The position numbers and the translations under genes are program-made. From Catalinimonas alkaloidigena (GTDB taxonomy: Bacteria; Bacteroidota; Bacteroidia; Cytophagales; Flexibacteraceae), in contig NZ_FNFO01000009.1 of NCBI RefSeq assembly GCF_900100765.1, forward strand, positions 124,001 through 188,000: a DNA stretch of 64,000 nucleotides. Direction: 5' to 3'. The notes beneath the pieces were generated by a model. That model had not been told where the DNA came from. It did no database searches and saw nothing but the letters and a program-made list of their open reading frames with translations. Below are positions 1-8,953 of this stretch, piece after piece (positions within the stretch are counted from its first letter, which is position 1; each line of letters opens with the position of its first letter).

Positions 1-306
1 GTCAAAATCATCGAGCCCGGCGGGGTACACACCAACTTCCGCAACGGCTTGGACGTGGTAAAAAATGACATTGAGGTGTACAATCCTTTGCAGGCTGCTT
101 TTTTTGAGCGGTACGGAAAACCCACCGAAGCACTTCCGAAGGCTACGCCCGAAGAAGTGGCCGAAACCATCTTCACCGCGGCGACCGACGGAAGCAATCG
201 GTTGCGGTACCTTGTGGGCGAAGACGCTCAGTTTTACGCCGACATCAAACTAAAAAACACGGAAGAAACCTTTGTTCAGTCGATCAGAGATTTCTTTGTC
301 AAGTGA
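1..306 (+). CDS. Short-chain dehydrogenase/reductase, C-terminal part (cut by window start)
   Basis: The open frame runs from the first base to a TGA at 304-306 and encodes the last 101 residues of an oxidoreductase of the SDR superfamily. The visible part begins just after the catalytic region with the segment IIEPGGVHTNF, which is the PG-x-V/T-x-T-x-F loop that follows the sixth strand of the Rossmann fold in classical SDRs. The rest is the C-terminal substrate-binding helix region. The nucleotide-binding glycine motif and the YxxxK pair lie outside the window, so cofactor and substrate cannot be judged. It is followed by another SDR gene on the same strand after about 75 bases. Confidence 0.85.
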   Translation, partial: VKIIEPGGVHTNFRNGLDVVKNDIEVYNPLQAAFFERYGKPTEALPKATPEEVAETIFTAATDGSNRLRYLVGEDAQFYADIKLKNTEETFVQSIRDFFVK

Positions 307-382
307 GCGGTAGAAACTCAAAGGGAGGGTCGTATTCAAGACGCTGCCGTCTCTTGAGAAAGCACTTGTTTACTTAATAACT

Positions 383-1135
383 ATGGTGATGCTGGAAAAT
401 AAAGTAGCGGTCGTGACGGGTTCGTCCCGGGGCATTGGCAAAGCGATCGCCGAACGATACGCCACGCGCGGAGCCCACGTGGTCGTCAATTACACCTCCC
501 ACAAAGCCGCCGCTGAAGCAATTGTCAGGTCGGTCGAGGACAGGAAGGGCCAGGCCATCGCCGTTCAGGCCGATGTGTCGAAGGTCGATGAGGTGCATTG
601 CTTGTTCGAAACCGCTCTGCAACACTTTGGTCGGATCGACATCGTGGTTGTCAATGCAGGGTTGGAGCTAACCGGCTTGCCGGTAACCGACGTTACGGAA
701 GCGCAGTTTGACCGGCTGTTCAATACCAATACCAAAGGAGCGTTTTTCACGATGCAGGCGGCTGCCCGGCACGTTGCAGACGGGGGCAGGATTATCTACA
801 TTGGTTCCAGCACCACCGGTTATCCCAGGGCCGGCTATGCTATTCACGGGGGCAGCAAAATGGCCCCCCTGTATCTGGTGCAGGTGCTGGCCCAGGAAGT
901 TGGCCCACGGGGAATTACCGTAAACGCCATTCTGCCGACGGCCACCGCGGGCGCGGGGTTGCATACCCACGTGACCGAAGACGCTCCCATCCGGAAGTTT
1001 ATGGCCGAATTCAGCCCCATGGGGCGCATGGGTACCCCGGAAGACGTAGCGAATGTCGCCGAATTTTTCGCGAGTGATCTGGCGTCTTTTGTAAGTGGGC
1101 AGCATCTGTTGGTGACTGGCGGCGGACTGGCGTAA
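383..1135 (+). CDS. SDR family oxidoreductase with His at the catalytic Tyr position
   Basis: This 250-residue protein has the classical SDR layout: cofactor motif TGSSRGIG at residues 12-19, NAG at about 91-93, the Ser region IGSS near 140-143, and a C-terminal tail VTGG typical of FabG-like SDRs. The conserved YxxxK motif reads HGGSK, so residue 155 is His (codon CAC at 845-847) while Lys159 is kept. Classical SDRs use this Tyr as the acid/base, so the enzyme may be altered or inactive; Tyr152 and Tyr147 lie nearby. NADP(H) preference is possible because of the SR pair after TGS. It is probably transcribed with the AraC regulator gene that follows. An alternative start is the ATG at 389. 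Confidence 0.88.
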   Translation: MVMLENKVAVVTGSSRGIGKAIAERYATRGAHVVVNYTSHKAAAEAIVRSVEDRKGQAIAVQADVSKVDEVHCLFETALQHFGRIDIVVVNAGLELTGLPVTDVTEAQFDRLFNTNTKGAFFTMQAAARHVADGGRIIYIGSSTTGYPRAGYAIHGGSKMAPLYLVQVLAQEVGPRGITVNAILPTATAGAGLHTHVTEDAPIRKFMAEFSPMGRMGTPEDVANVAEFFASDLASFVSGQHLLVTGGGLA

Positions 1136-1160
1136 GCAATTTTACACTTTGAGCAAGGGC

Positions 1161-2063
1161 ATGAAACCCACCTACCTCGACATAAAATCGATTGCGGAGG
1201 TGCATCGGTTTTACCGCTGTGATAAGCCAAAGCACCCGCTGATTACCATCATCGACCTGGCGAACGTACACCCGGACCGTCCTCCGGAAGAGGTATTTTA
1301 CAGAACTGCCTTTTACAGTATCGTCTGCAAGCGGTTTGAGGGGGCCATGAAATACGGTCGGGCAGCTTATGATTTCGAAGAAGGGTCGCTGATGTTCACC
1401 GCGCCCCATCAGGTCATCTCCTCCAGCCCGGATCTGCAGGTAACGGAAGGATGGGGCCTGTTTTTTCATCCCGATCTGTTACACGGTACGGAACTGGGCA
1501 GCACCATTCATCACTACTCTTACTTTCAGTACGATGCCAATGAAGCCCTGCACATTTCCGAAGAAGAGAAGCATGTGTTGCAGGAAAGCCTGGAAAAGAT
1601 AAAGAGAGAATATACTCAAAACGTAGACCAACACACCCGGGCATTGATTGTCGACAACCTGCAACTGATGCTGCGCTACTGCCAGCGTTTTTATGACCGG
1701 CAATTTTTTACGAGAGCAAAGGTGAGTCATGACGTAGTTCAAAAGTTTGAGCACCTGCTCATCGATTATTTTGCCAAAGATGGGGCCGTGAAGGGCGGCT
1801 TGCCGACGGTTCATTACTTTTCGGACCGGTTGCACCTTTCGCCCAACTACCTCTCCGATCTGCTGAGCAAATACACTGGAAAAACCACACAGGAGCACAT
1901 CCACCTGCACCTGATCGATAAAGCCAAGGCACTTCTGTGGGGAACCGACAAGGCGATCAGCGAAATTGCCTACGACCTGGGGTTTGAGCATCCTCCTTAC
2001 TTCACAAAACTTTTTAAGAAGAAAGTCGGGGTATCACCCAATCAATTCAGGCACTTGAATTAA
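1161..2063 (+). CDS. AraC-family transcriptional regulator
   Basis: A protein of about 300 residues whose last 100 residues form the double helix-turn-helix of the AraC/XylS family: DRLHLSPNYLSDLLSKYTG is the first HTH, and AISEIAYDLGFEHPPYFTKLFKK followed by GVSPNQFR is the second HTH and signature. The N-terminal 170 residues look like the cupin-type sensor domain found in Bacteroidota regulators next to SDR genes. The frame can be extended to a TTG at 1149, but the ATG at 1161 is preferred because TTG starts are rare. Only about 25 bases separate it from the preceding SDR, so the two are likely an operon and the regulator probably controls it; this is inference. Confidence 0.9.
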   Translation: MKPTYLDIKSIAEVHRFYRCDKPKHPLITIIDLANVHPDRPPEEVFYRTAFYSIVCKRFEGAMKYGRAAYDFEEGSLMFTAPHQVISSSPDLQVTEGWGLFFHPDLLHGTELGSTIHHYSYFQYDANEALHISEEEKHVLQESLEKIKREYTQNVDQHTRALIVDNLQLMLRYCQRFYDRQFFTRAKVSHDVVQKFEHLLIDYFAKDGAVKGGLPTVHYFSDRLHLSPNYLSDLLSKYTGKTTQEHIHLHLIDKAKALLWGTDKAISEIAYDLGFEHPPYFTKLFKKKVGVSPNQFRHLN

Positions 2064-2230
2064 CGACTTGAGGAACGCTGGCAGCGCCAGGACAGATGTA
2101 GAAAAGAGCGTGCGTCATCCACTCAAATTCTCCTGGCATATTTGTGCTATTCTCTCCGACAAATGGGTTATTTCCGGCGTAGGCGTGCCGCTACTTTTGC
2201 TCTATCAATGCATCACAAACTAAAAGAGCA

Positions 2231-3052
2231 ATGTCAAAAGTTATTTTTATTACCGGGGCCTCCAAAGGATTCGGAAGAATCTGGGCCGAGGCTTTTTTAA
2301 CGCGTGGCGATAAGGTAGCGGCTACCTCCCGCAACATACGTGGGCTACAGGAACTGGCCGATCGCTACGGCGATGCGTTTCTGCCGATCCAGCTGGACAT
2401 CACCGACCGCGAAGCGAGTTCTGCCGCCGTTGCCCGCGCGCATGACCATTTTGGGGGGCTCGACGTGGTCATCAACAATGCGGGGTATGGGGTATTTGGG
2501 GCCATCGAAGAGGTAAGCGAGCAAGAGGCCAAGGATTTGTTTGAGGCCAACGTGTTTGGCACCCTCTGGGTGACCCAGGCCGCGCTACCCATCTTCCGGA
2601 AGCAAGCGCACGGACACATCATTCAACTTTCCAGTGTGCTGGGGGTATGGACGTTGCCTACGCTGGGACTATACAACGCAACCAAGTTTGCGGTGGAAGG
2701 CTTGAGTGAGGCACTGGCCAGCGAGGTCGACCGTTTCGGAATTCATGTGACCCTGATCGAGCCGAACGGATACACGACGGAATTCGGGGGCAGCTCTGCC
2801 GTCCAAAGCACGCCGATTCCGGCTTACGACGAGCTGCGGGCCCGCCTTGCCCATACCGAAGGACTTGGTCCTGACGATTACGGAAAACCGGAGTCGACCG
2901 TCCCGGCCATCCTGAAACTGGTGGACAGCTCCAATCCTCCCCTGCGGCTCTTTCTCGGCAAGATCGGTTACCCCAAAACCGAGCGGGTGTACGCCGAAAA
3001 GCTGCAAACCTGGAAAGCCTGGAACGAGGTATCGGTGGCCGCTCACGGCTGA
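2231..3052 (+). CDS. SDR family NAD(P)-dependent oxidoreductase
   Basis: A 273-residue short-chain dehydrogenase with all hallmark residues: TGASKGFGR at the N-terminus for the cofactor, NNAGYG near residue 88, the catalytic Ser in QLSSVLG and the intact YNATK tetrad motif. The C-terminal half carries the substrate-side loop PNGYTTEFGG. The type resembles the many uncharacterised 'oxidoreductase' SDRs of 270-290 residues in Bacteroidota that sit beside AraC regulators, so the substrate is unknown. It follows the AraC gene after about 170 bases, and a strong terminator closes the transcript. Confidence 0.92.
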   Translation: MSKVIFITGASKGFGRIWAEAFLTRGDKVAATSRNIRGLQELADRYGDAFLPIQLDITDREASSAAVARAHDHFGGLDVVINNAGYGVFGAIEEVSEQEAKDLFEANVFGTLWVTQAALPIFRKQAHGHIIQLSSVLGVWTLPTLGLYNATKFAVEGLSEALASEVDRFGIHVTLIEPNGYTTEFGGSSAVQSTPIPAYDELRARLAHTEGLGPDDYGKPESTVPAILKLVDSSNPPLRLFLGKIGYPKTERVYAEKLQTWKAWNEVSVAAHG

Positions 3053-3067
3053 GCCGAGGGCATTTTC

Positions 3068-3098
3068 CCCCTGCCCGGTGAGGGTAGGGGCTTTTTTT
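3068..3098 (+). terminator. Rho-independent terminator after SDR gene
   Basis: The inverted repeat CCCCTGCCC / GGGTAGGGG (one G-U pair) with a five-base loop is followed by C and seven T. It lies 15 bases after the SDR stop codon and ends the plus-strand transcript. Confidence 0.8.
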
Positions 3099-3231
3099 AG
3101 AGACGCGCATACGTTGGGCCGATCACGAGTAGATGTCGCTGACAGCCAGGTATTTGTCGTTACAGTGGGCCGTCGATAACGCGATAGCCGGGTAAACTTA
3201 ATTTTCCTCTTTACAACTCAATACGCTCCGT

Positions 3232-4455
3232 ATGAAACGGCAACAACCGCAGTTTTTGCGCATCAGCACCCTGCTGGCTTTCGTCTTGATTCCGCTGGGT
3301 GGGTTTGCCACCGACATTTACATCCCGTCGCTCCCCGCCATGTCTCAGCACTTGGGCGTCTCGGTGCAGGCGGTACAACTGTCGCTTCTCCTCTTTATGG
3401 TGAGTTCGGGCGGTAGTCAGTTGTTTATCGGCAGTCTGCTGGACAGTTACGGGCGTTACCGCTTCAATCTGGTGGCTTTGGGCCTGTTTGCCCTGGCCAG
3501 CTTCACCATTGCGGTGACCGGCAACCTCTACGTGATCTACGCCATGCGCGTACTTCAGGGAGTGACCGTATCGCTGATCATCGTAGGCAAACGGGCCTTT
3601 TTTGTGGATATGTATCAGGGCAGGCAACTGAAGCACTACACCAGCCTGTTTTCCATTGTCTGGGCTACGGCGCCTATTCTGGCGCCTTTCATCGGGGGCT
3701 ACCTGCAACATGCATGGGGCTGGCAGGCTAGTTTTTACTTTCTGGGCATCGTGACGGCGCTGGTGCTGCTTTTTGAGCTGATTTACAGCGGAGAGTCGCT
3801 GGACACGTGGCCGCCTTTTGACGGGCAGCACATCCGGCGGGTATACCGTCATATGCTGGGCACGGCCGATTTTGTACTCGGACTCCTGATCACCGGACTG
3901 AGTTATGCGCTGCTGGTCATCTACGGCATGGTCAGTCCGTTCATTATCGAAAAGATCTACGGCTATACGCCCGTAACGACCGGTTACAGTTCGCTGCTTT
4001 CCGGTGTTGCCCTCATGAGCGGTGGTATCGTGTCGAAGCTGCTGCTCAATCAACCGCTACGTGCCAAGTTAAACGGAGCCATGCTCCTGCAAGGGATCAC
4101 GGCTGTCTTGATGTGGGTGACGACCCGACAGGTCGATCGGCTTGAGGTGCTACTGGGCTTTACTTTTGTGCTCCACTTCATCGCGGGCTTCCTCTTCAAT
4201 AACCTTTATGCCTACTGCCTGCAGCGATTTACGACCCATGCCGGAACAGCCAGCGGATTGACGGGGGGCGGGATTTACGTGGTCAGTTCGGCGGTGAGCT
4301 ACGGGCTGATCCATCTGATCGACCTGACAAACACGCAGGCGTTGGCCGTAGTGAACCTCGGCCTGGTAGCGATGCTTCTGCTGACGATTGTGGTATTCCA
4401 GCGAATGGCCCGCCAGCGCATCGGGGTCGTTGCTGCCGAGGTGGTTACTCGTTAA
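3232..4455 (+). CDS. MFS transporter, Bcr/CflA-type multidrug exporter
   Basis: A 407-residue integral membrane protein with about 12 hydrophobic segments. The N-terminal stretch ATDIYIPSLPAM in the first helix is characteristic of the DHA1 Bcr/CflA group of drug:proton antiporters, and the loop between helices 2 and 3 carries an MFS motif A variant (GSLLDSYGRYR). Family members export bicyclomycin, chloramphenicol or sulfonamides in exchange for protons at the inner membrane; the substrate here is unknown. It stands alone, facing a LytTR regulator that converges on it with only 31 bases between the stop codons. Confidence 0.9.
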   Translation: MKRQQPQFLRISTLLAFVLIPLGGFATDIYIPSLPAMSQHLGVSVQAVQLSLLLFMVSSGGSQLFIGSLLDSYGRYRFNLVALGLFALASFTIAVTGNLYVIYAMRVLQGVTVSLIIVGKRAFFVDMYQGRQLKHYTSLFSIVWATAPILAPFIGGYLQHAWGWQASFYFLGIVTALVLLFELIYSGESLDTWPPFDGQHIRRVYRHMLGTADFVLGLLITGLSYALLVIYGMVSPFIIEKIYGYTPVTTGYSSLLSGVALMSGGIVSKLLLNQPLRAKLNGAMLLQGITAVLMWVTTRQVDRLEVLLGFTFVLHFIAGFLFNNLYAYCLQRFTTHAGTASGLTGGGIYVVSSAVSYGLIHLIDLTNTQALAVVNLGLVAMLLLTIVVFQRMARQRIGVVAAEVVTR

Positions 4456-4486
4456 GAAAAGGAGAAGCACCACGGCAAGGGAATGT

Positions 4487-5182
4487 TTACAGGACGTTCA
4501 GTCGGCTGTTGACCTGCTTGCGGTAAGAGTCCGTCACGGGGATGAATTTCTTTCCGATGTACAGCCCACCGTCCTGAAACGTATCGATACTACTCAGATT
4601 GACGATGTAGGAGCGATGCACACGTAAAAACTGCTCGGCCGGAAACCGATTTTCGACGGCCCGCATGGTGGTATGAATGGCGTACATTTTTTCCGGGGTG
4701 TGCAACTTGACGTAGTCGCCCATGGCCTCCGCGTATAAAATGTTTTTGAGTTGCAGGCGGCGCACAATGTTGGAATCCCGTACGAAGATGAACTCGTCCG
4801 ACGCCCATTGTATTTGTTCTTTCTGGCTTTCCAGAATGTCCCGCGCCTTGTCGATCGCCTGGGTGAACCGGGGCAGCGTAATCGGCTTCACCAGGTAGTC
4901 GACCACGTTCAGTTCGAAGGCTTCTACGGCATACTCTTTCCGGAAGGTCGTGAAGATGATCAGCGGCGACTTTTCACCCAGATTTCGCGTCAATTCCAGG
5001 CCATTCATGCCGGGCATCTCGATATCCAGCAACAGTACATCTACCGGATGCTCCATCATGTATTGGTAGGCTTCCAGGGCATTGCTGCACTCACAGACAA
5101 TTTCCAGATCCTTGAGGTCGCTGGCCATGTGAATCAGGATTGAGCGTGCAATGCGATTGTCGTCGACGAGTAACGCTTGCAT
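4487..5182 (-). CDS. LytTR-family response regulator (orphan)
   Basis: This 231-residue protein has a receiver domain at 1-120 (acidic pair D7/D8, phospho-acceptor Asp53 in LLLDIEMPGMNG, Lys in the DYLVKPITL segment) and a C-terminal LytTR DNA-binding domain from about residue 130 (FLRVHRSYIVNL is the family signature). Such regulators normally pair with a multi-membrane-span histidine kinase of the LytS/YehU type, but no kinase gene is adjacent. It is transcribed away from the esterase gene; a 295-base region with no other gene separates the two starts and should hold both promoters. Confidence 0.93.
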   Translation of the reverse strand: MQALLVDDNRIARSILIHMASDLKDLEIVCECSNALEAYQYMMEHPVDVLLLDIEMPGMNGLELTRNLGEKSPLIIFTTFRKEYAVEAFELNVVDYLVKPITLPRFTQAIDKARDILESQKEQIQWASDEFIFVRDSNIVRRLQLKNILYAEAMGDYVKLHTPEKMYAIHTTMRAVENRFPAEQFLRVHRSYIVNLSSIDTFQDGGLYIGKKFIPVTDSYRKQVNSRLNVL

Positions 5183-5477
5183 AGGGCGGAGGGGTTTTCA
5201 AGTTGCAAATAAACAGATGCCCGACGAAAACCCAAACAACTTTTGAGCGGGGTGCGATTATTTCATGGTCCTATCGTCGACCTCATCTACCCTTCGGCAG
5301 GGAGCGCAGTGCCAACAACGCTACGTTCGATCCAACCCACCAAGTGCACCTTCCAACGATCCTTTCTCCGGATCTAACGCTTTGCCGATACACCCCGTCC
5401 CGTTAGCTGATAGCTTTACCCTCGTAAGCCGCTGAAAACGAAAGTTTTCTATCATATAACTAAAATTCCTGATTACC

Positions 5478-6455
5478 ATGGAAACTACACAAATCCAAGA
5501 TTTCAAAACTGACCCCCGGCTCGATGCCGGTACCAAAGCGTTTCTGAAGGTGCTGAACACGGGTGGCTCTCCCGTCGAGAGCCTGTCCAAACAAGAGGCC
5601 CGCAACGTGTTGATCAACGCCCAGGCCGGGGTGGAGGTGGACCTTTCCGGCATCGACGAGTCGGAGAAAACCATCACCGCCGATGGCTACACGCTCACGC
5701 TCAACCTCGTGCGTCCCAAGGGCCACGACGAACCGCTGCCGGTCTTCGTGTTCATCCACGGGGGGGGCTGGATTCTAGGCGACTACCCCACCCACAAGCG
5801 GATGGTCCGCGACCTGGTGGTGCTCTCGGGCTGTGCGGCCGTGTTCGTTAACTACACGCCTTCGCCCGAAGCGCAGTATCCGCAGGCCATTCACGAGATC
5901 TATGCCGCCACCAAATGGGTCGCCGAGCATGGGGCCGAAATCAACGTGGACGGCAGCCGGCTGGCCATCGTGGGCAACAGTGTGGGGGGCAACATGAGCA
6001 CGGTCACCGCTCTGATGGCCAAGGAGAAGGGTGGACCCGACATCAAGCTGCAGATCCTGATGTGGCCGGTAACCGATGCCGGGTTCGACTACGAATCGGT
6101 GCGGGAGTTTGGGGAAGACCGCTTTCTGACCACCTCGCTGTGGAAGTGGATGCTGGATCAGTACACGACCGACCCGCAGGAGCGCGGGGAGCTCTACCTT
6201 TCGCCGCTGCAGGCCAGTGTGGAGCAGCTGCGGGGCTTGCCGCCCACGCTGATACAGGTGGCGGAGAGCGACATTCTGCGCGACCAGGGAGAAGCCTACG
6301 GGCGGAAGCTGGATGAAGCGGGGGTGCCGGTGACCACGGTGCGCTACGACGGTATGATCCACGACTTCGGGTTGCTGAACGCCCTGGCGACGCTGCCCAC
6401 CACTCGCTCGCTGTTTGTGCATGCCGCCGCCGAGCTTACAAAGTATTTGCAGTAG
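5478..6455 (+). CDS. Alpha/beta hydrolase, HSL-type esterase
   Basis: A 325-residue cytosolic hydrolase of the hormone-sensitive-lipase (lipase_3/esterase) family. It has the oxyanion-hole motif HGGGW at 94-98, the nucleophile elbow GNSVG with Ser168, the acid Asp in ESDILRDQ near 265, and the base His295 in MIHDF. Family members hydrolyse short-chain acyl or aryl esters. No signal peptide is seen. It is monocistronic: its own terminator follows, and the neighbouring upstream gene is divergent. Confidence 0.92.
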   Translation: METTQIQDFKTDPRLDAGTKAFLKVLNTGGSPVESLSKQEARNVLINAQAGVEVDLSGIDESEKTITADGYTLTLNLVRPKGHDEPLPVFVFIHGGGWILGDYPTHKRMVRDLVVLSGCAAVFVNYTPSPEAQYPQAIHEIYAATKWVAEHGAEINVDGSRLAIVGNSVGGNMSTVTALMAKEKGGPDIKLQILMWPVTDAGFDYESVREFGEDRFLTTSLWKWMLDQYTTDPQERGELYLSPLQASVEQLRGLPPTLIQVAESDILRDQGEAYGRKLDEAGVPVTTVRYDGMIHDFGLLNALATLPTTRSLFVHAAAELTKYLQ

Positions 6456-6492
6456 CCGCGCCCTCCTCTTGCGGGCAGCTAAGTCCTGAACA

Positions 6493-6556
6493 GCCCCGAC
6501 CAGGCAATACCTCGTATTTCTCCATTGGATTTTTTAGCTCCTGGTCGGGCTTTTTT
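6493..6556 (+). terminator. Rho-independent terminator after esterase gene
   Basis: GCCCCGACCAGG (6493-6504) can pair with CCTGGTCGGGC (6540-6550), followed by six T. The loop of about 35 bases is long, but the stem is strong. It lies between the esterase stop and the GreA-like gene, so a start codon inside it (6525) is unlikely for the next gene. Confidence 0.7.
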
Positions 6557-6623
6557 ATTCTTTCTCGTCAACGGCCTGAAGCGCGCATTTTGTCGTGCCA
6601 CTAACCCTCTTTTTAGAAATAGC

Positions 6624-7085
6624 ATGTATCAGTTAAGTGTTGGGCTGAAAAAACAGGTCATCGGGGCCTTGATCAGACAAAAGCAGGAAGAATTGTACGC
6701 GATGCAGGGGTTTCAGCACCAGCAACTGGTGGCGGTTTCGGATCAGAACCAGGACAGCTTGCAACTGGTCGAATCGCCTCTTGAGGAAACGATGCAAAGC
6801 CTGGAGTTGTATACGCGCAGCATGGATCAGCTGAGCCGGGAAATCGCGCTGCTGCAGGAAATTGATCCGGACGTGTGGCACGATCAGATCCGCTACGGCA
6901 GCCTGGTCAAGCTGCAGCAGGTACTTCTGCTGGTGGCGGTGCCCGCTACCCGACACCGCATTCAGCAGTTTGACGTGTACGGCGTCTCCCTTGAGTCTCC
7001 CATCTATCGGGCCCTGGAAGGGTTGCTGCCCTCGGATCGATGCTACTTCGGGGGGATCGACTATTTTATTGAAGACATTCTGTAA
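6624..7085 (+). CDS. GreA/GreB-like protein
   Basis: A 153-residue protein from the ATG at 6624. An upstream in-frame start at 6525 would lie within a terminator and is rejected. The N-terminal half is helical and could form a coiled coil. The C-terminal half ends with GVSLESPIYRALEGL and a FGGIDYFIEDI tail, which resembles the end of the GreA/GreB FKBP-like domain (isi-SP-lg-aLlGk ... y-I-ei). Proteins of this type are common in Bacteroidota and have been mislabelled 3-oxoacyl-ACP synthase. The acidic coiled-coil tip of true Gre factors is not evident, so transcript-cleavage activity is doubtful. It precedes the sensor/flavoreductase fusion by 23 bases and probably shares its operon. Confidence 0.7.
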   Translation: MYQLSVGLKKQVIGALIRQKQEELYAMQGFQHQQLVAVSDQNQDSLQLVESPLEETMQSLELYTRSMDQLSREIALLQEIDPDVWHDQIRYGSLVKLQQVLLLVAVPATRHRIQQFDVYGVSLESPIYRALEGLLPSDRCYFGGIDYFIEDIL

Positions 7086-7108
7086 TAACCTATTGATTTT
7101 CCCGCTAC

Positions 7109-8740
7109 ATGGCAGTCACCGATTTACACCCCCATCTCCGCGCCGAGCATATCGAACAGATGTCAGCGTTTGGCCACCGCCTTGGCATTGCGCAGGGAGA
7201 GTACCTGCTCCGATCCGGCGAAAAAGCGCACAGCCTGTTTGTGATCCTGGAAGGCACCGTAGGGATTTTCGACGATACGACGCAGGAAAGGATTACAACG
7301 CACCAGCCCACGGAGTTTACAGGCAACATGACGGCGCTGTCGGACCGTCGGTTCGAGTACAATGCCGTGGCCCTGACCGATGTCGTCGTGTTGCAGGTTC
7401 CGCAGCTCCGCCTCAAAGAACTGATTAGCCAGACACAGGAGTTGAGCGAGCTGTTGCTTCGCACCTTTTTAGTGCGTCGGGTCAGCGAAGTGGAAAACAA
7501 GTATGGTTCCATCAAACTTTTTGGCTCCCGGTATTGTCCGGCCGTGTTCAGGCTGAAAGAGTTTTTCTCTAAAAACCACGTGCAGTACGTATGGGTGGAC
7601 CTCGAAAAAGACGCTACTTCGGAACGCATTCTGCAGGAATTCGGGGTAGGTGTGGAAGAAACGCCCGTGGTCATCACCAACGATCACAAGATCTTCAAAA
7701 CGCCTTCGGTCGAAGAAATTGCGGCGGAGCTGGGCCTCTCTTCCCTGCAGGACGCCTCGGTCTTCGATGTAGTGGTGGTGGGGGCCGGGCCGGCCGGCCT
7801 GGCCGCCAGCGTCTATGCCGCTTCGGAAGGGTTACAGGTAGCGACCATCGACGCGCTGGGACCGGGCGGGCAGGCCGGTACCAGTTCCAAAATCGAGAAC
7901 TACCTGGGTTTTCCGCTGGGCATCTCCGGCAGTGAGCTGGCCAGTCAGGCCTATCTGCAGGCACAGAAATTTGGTTGCCATATTTCCATTCCCCACGAAG
8001 TGAAATCCCTTCGCTTTGAGGGCAATGTATTCCAACTTTCGCTGGCTTCGGGACACACCCTGAAAAGCAGTACGGTCATTGCGGCTACGGGCGCGGCTTA
8101 CCGAAAACTTTCGTTTCCCAACCTGGCGATGTACGAGGGGCGGGGTGTCTACTATGCCGCGACTCCCATGGAGTTGCAACTGGTGCGGGGGAAAGAAGTG
8201 ATCATCGTCGGTGGGGGAAATTCTGCCGGGCAGGCCGCCGTATTTTTATCCGCTCACTCCTCCAAAGTGCATCTGGTCATCCGAGGGCACGACCTGCGCA
8301 ACTCGATGTCCAGTTACCTGATCCGACGACTTGAGCACGATCCTAACGTCACCTTGTACACCCATACGGAAGTTACGGCGTTGGCGGGCGATGGGTACCT
8401 GGCGCAGGTGGAATTGACGGATCGCCTCTCGCAGCAAAAGACCTGGAAAGACATCAGCAATCTGTTTTTGTTTCTGGGGGCTCAGCCCTGCTCCGCCTGG
8501 TTGCGTTCGATGACCTGCCTGGATGAGAAGGGATTTGTCGTGACGGGACGCGACCTGACGCAAGACACGCTTGCCCGCTACCAATGGCCGTTGCAGCGCC
8601 TCCCGCAGAGCCTGGAAACGTGTGTACCGGGACTTTTTGCCGTAGGTGACATGCGCAGTGGGTCGGTGAAGCGCGTCGCGTCTGCGGTCGGAGAAGGGTC
8701 GATGGCCGTGAGCCAGGTACACGCTTTCTTGACTGCGTAG
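7109..8740 (+). CDS. Cyclic-nucleotide-binding/glutaredoxin-like/thioredoxin-reductase-like fusion
   Basis: A 543-residue three-part protein. Residues 1-125 resemble a CRP-type cyclic-nucleotide-binding beta-roll without a DNA-binding helix-turn-helix. Residues 134-210 look like a glutaredoxin/thioredoxin fold with a single Cys143 (YCPAVF) and the cis-Pro region ETPVVI. From 219 on it is a TrxR-type FAD/NAD(P)H oxidoreductase with GAGPAG (225-230), the second dinucleotide site GGGNSA (368-373) and the C-terminal FAD motif VGDMRSGSVKRVASAVGEG. Where TrxR has its redox CATC, this protein reads AATP (350-353), so both redox cysteines are gone. It may reduce another acceptor or pass electrons through Cys143. 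The Dps gene follows, which suggests an oxidative-stress setting. Confidence 0.9.
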   Translation: MAVTDLHPHLRAEHIEQMSAFGHRLGIAQGEYLLRSGEKAHSLFVILEGTVGIFDDTTQERITTHQPTEFTGNMTALSDRRFEYNAVALTDVVVLQVPQLRLKELISQTQELSELLLRTFLVRRVSEVENKYGSIKLFGSRYCPAVFRLKEFFSKNHVQYVWVDLEKDATSERILQEFGVGVEETPVVITNDHKIFKTPSVEEIAAELGLSSLQDASVFDVVVVGAGPAGLAASVYAASEGLQVATIDALGPGGQAGTSSKIENYLGFPLGISGSELASQAYLQAQKFGCHISIPHEVKSLRFEGNVFQLSLASGHTLKSSTVIAATGAAYRKLSFPNLAMYEGRGVYYAATPMELQLVRGKEVIIVGGGNSAGQAAVFLSAHSSKVHLVIRGHDLRNSMSSYLIRRLEHDPNVTLYTHTEVTALAGDGYLAQVELTDRLSQQKTWKDISNLFLFLGAQPCSAWLRSMTCLDEKGFVVTGRDLTQDTLARYQWPLQRLPQSLETCVPGLFAVGDMRSGSVKRVASAVGEGSMAVSQVHAFLTA

Positions 8741-8953
8741 CCGGTAGGCTAACAGGATGGCATTTCGAGACACCGACGACTAGCCACATCCGGATCGGCC
8801 CGGGGACTTCTTTGCCCTCCTCGGTTTCTCCGTAGGTCCTGACCGAGGGGAAGACGGATGCCGGGAAAGGCCGGTGGAACGTGTGGCACCCGTGCCCCCA
8901 AAAGAAGCTTCTGTACTCACATTTGATAAATCAATACAAAACTAAAATTCAAC

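Noticed and set aside
6525-6623. N-terminal extension of the GreA-like protein
   Set aside because: The extension lies within a terminator stem and has no family match; the ATG at 6624 fits better.
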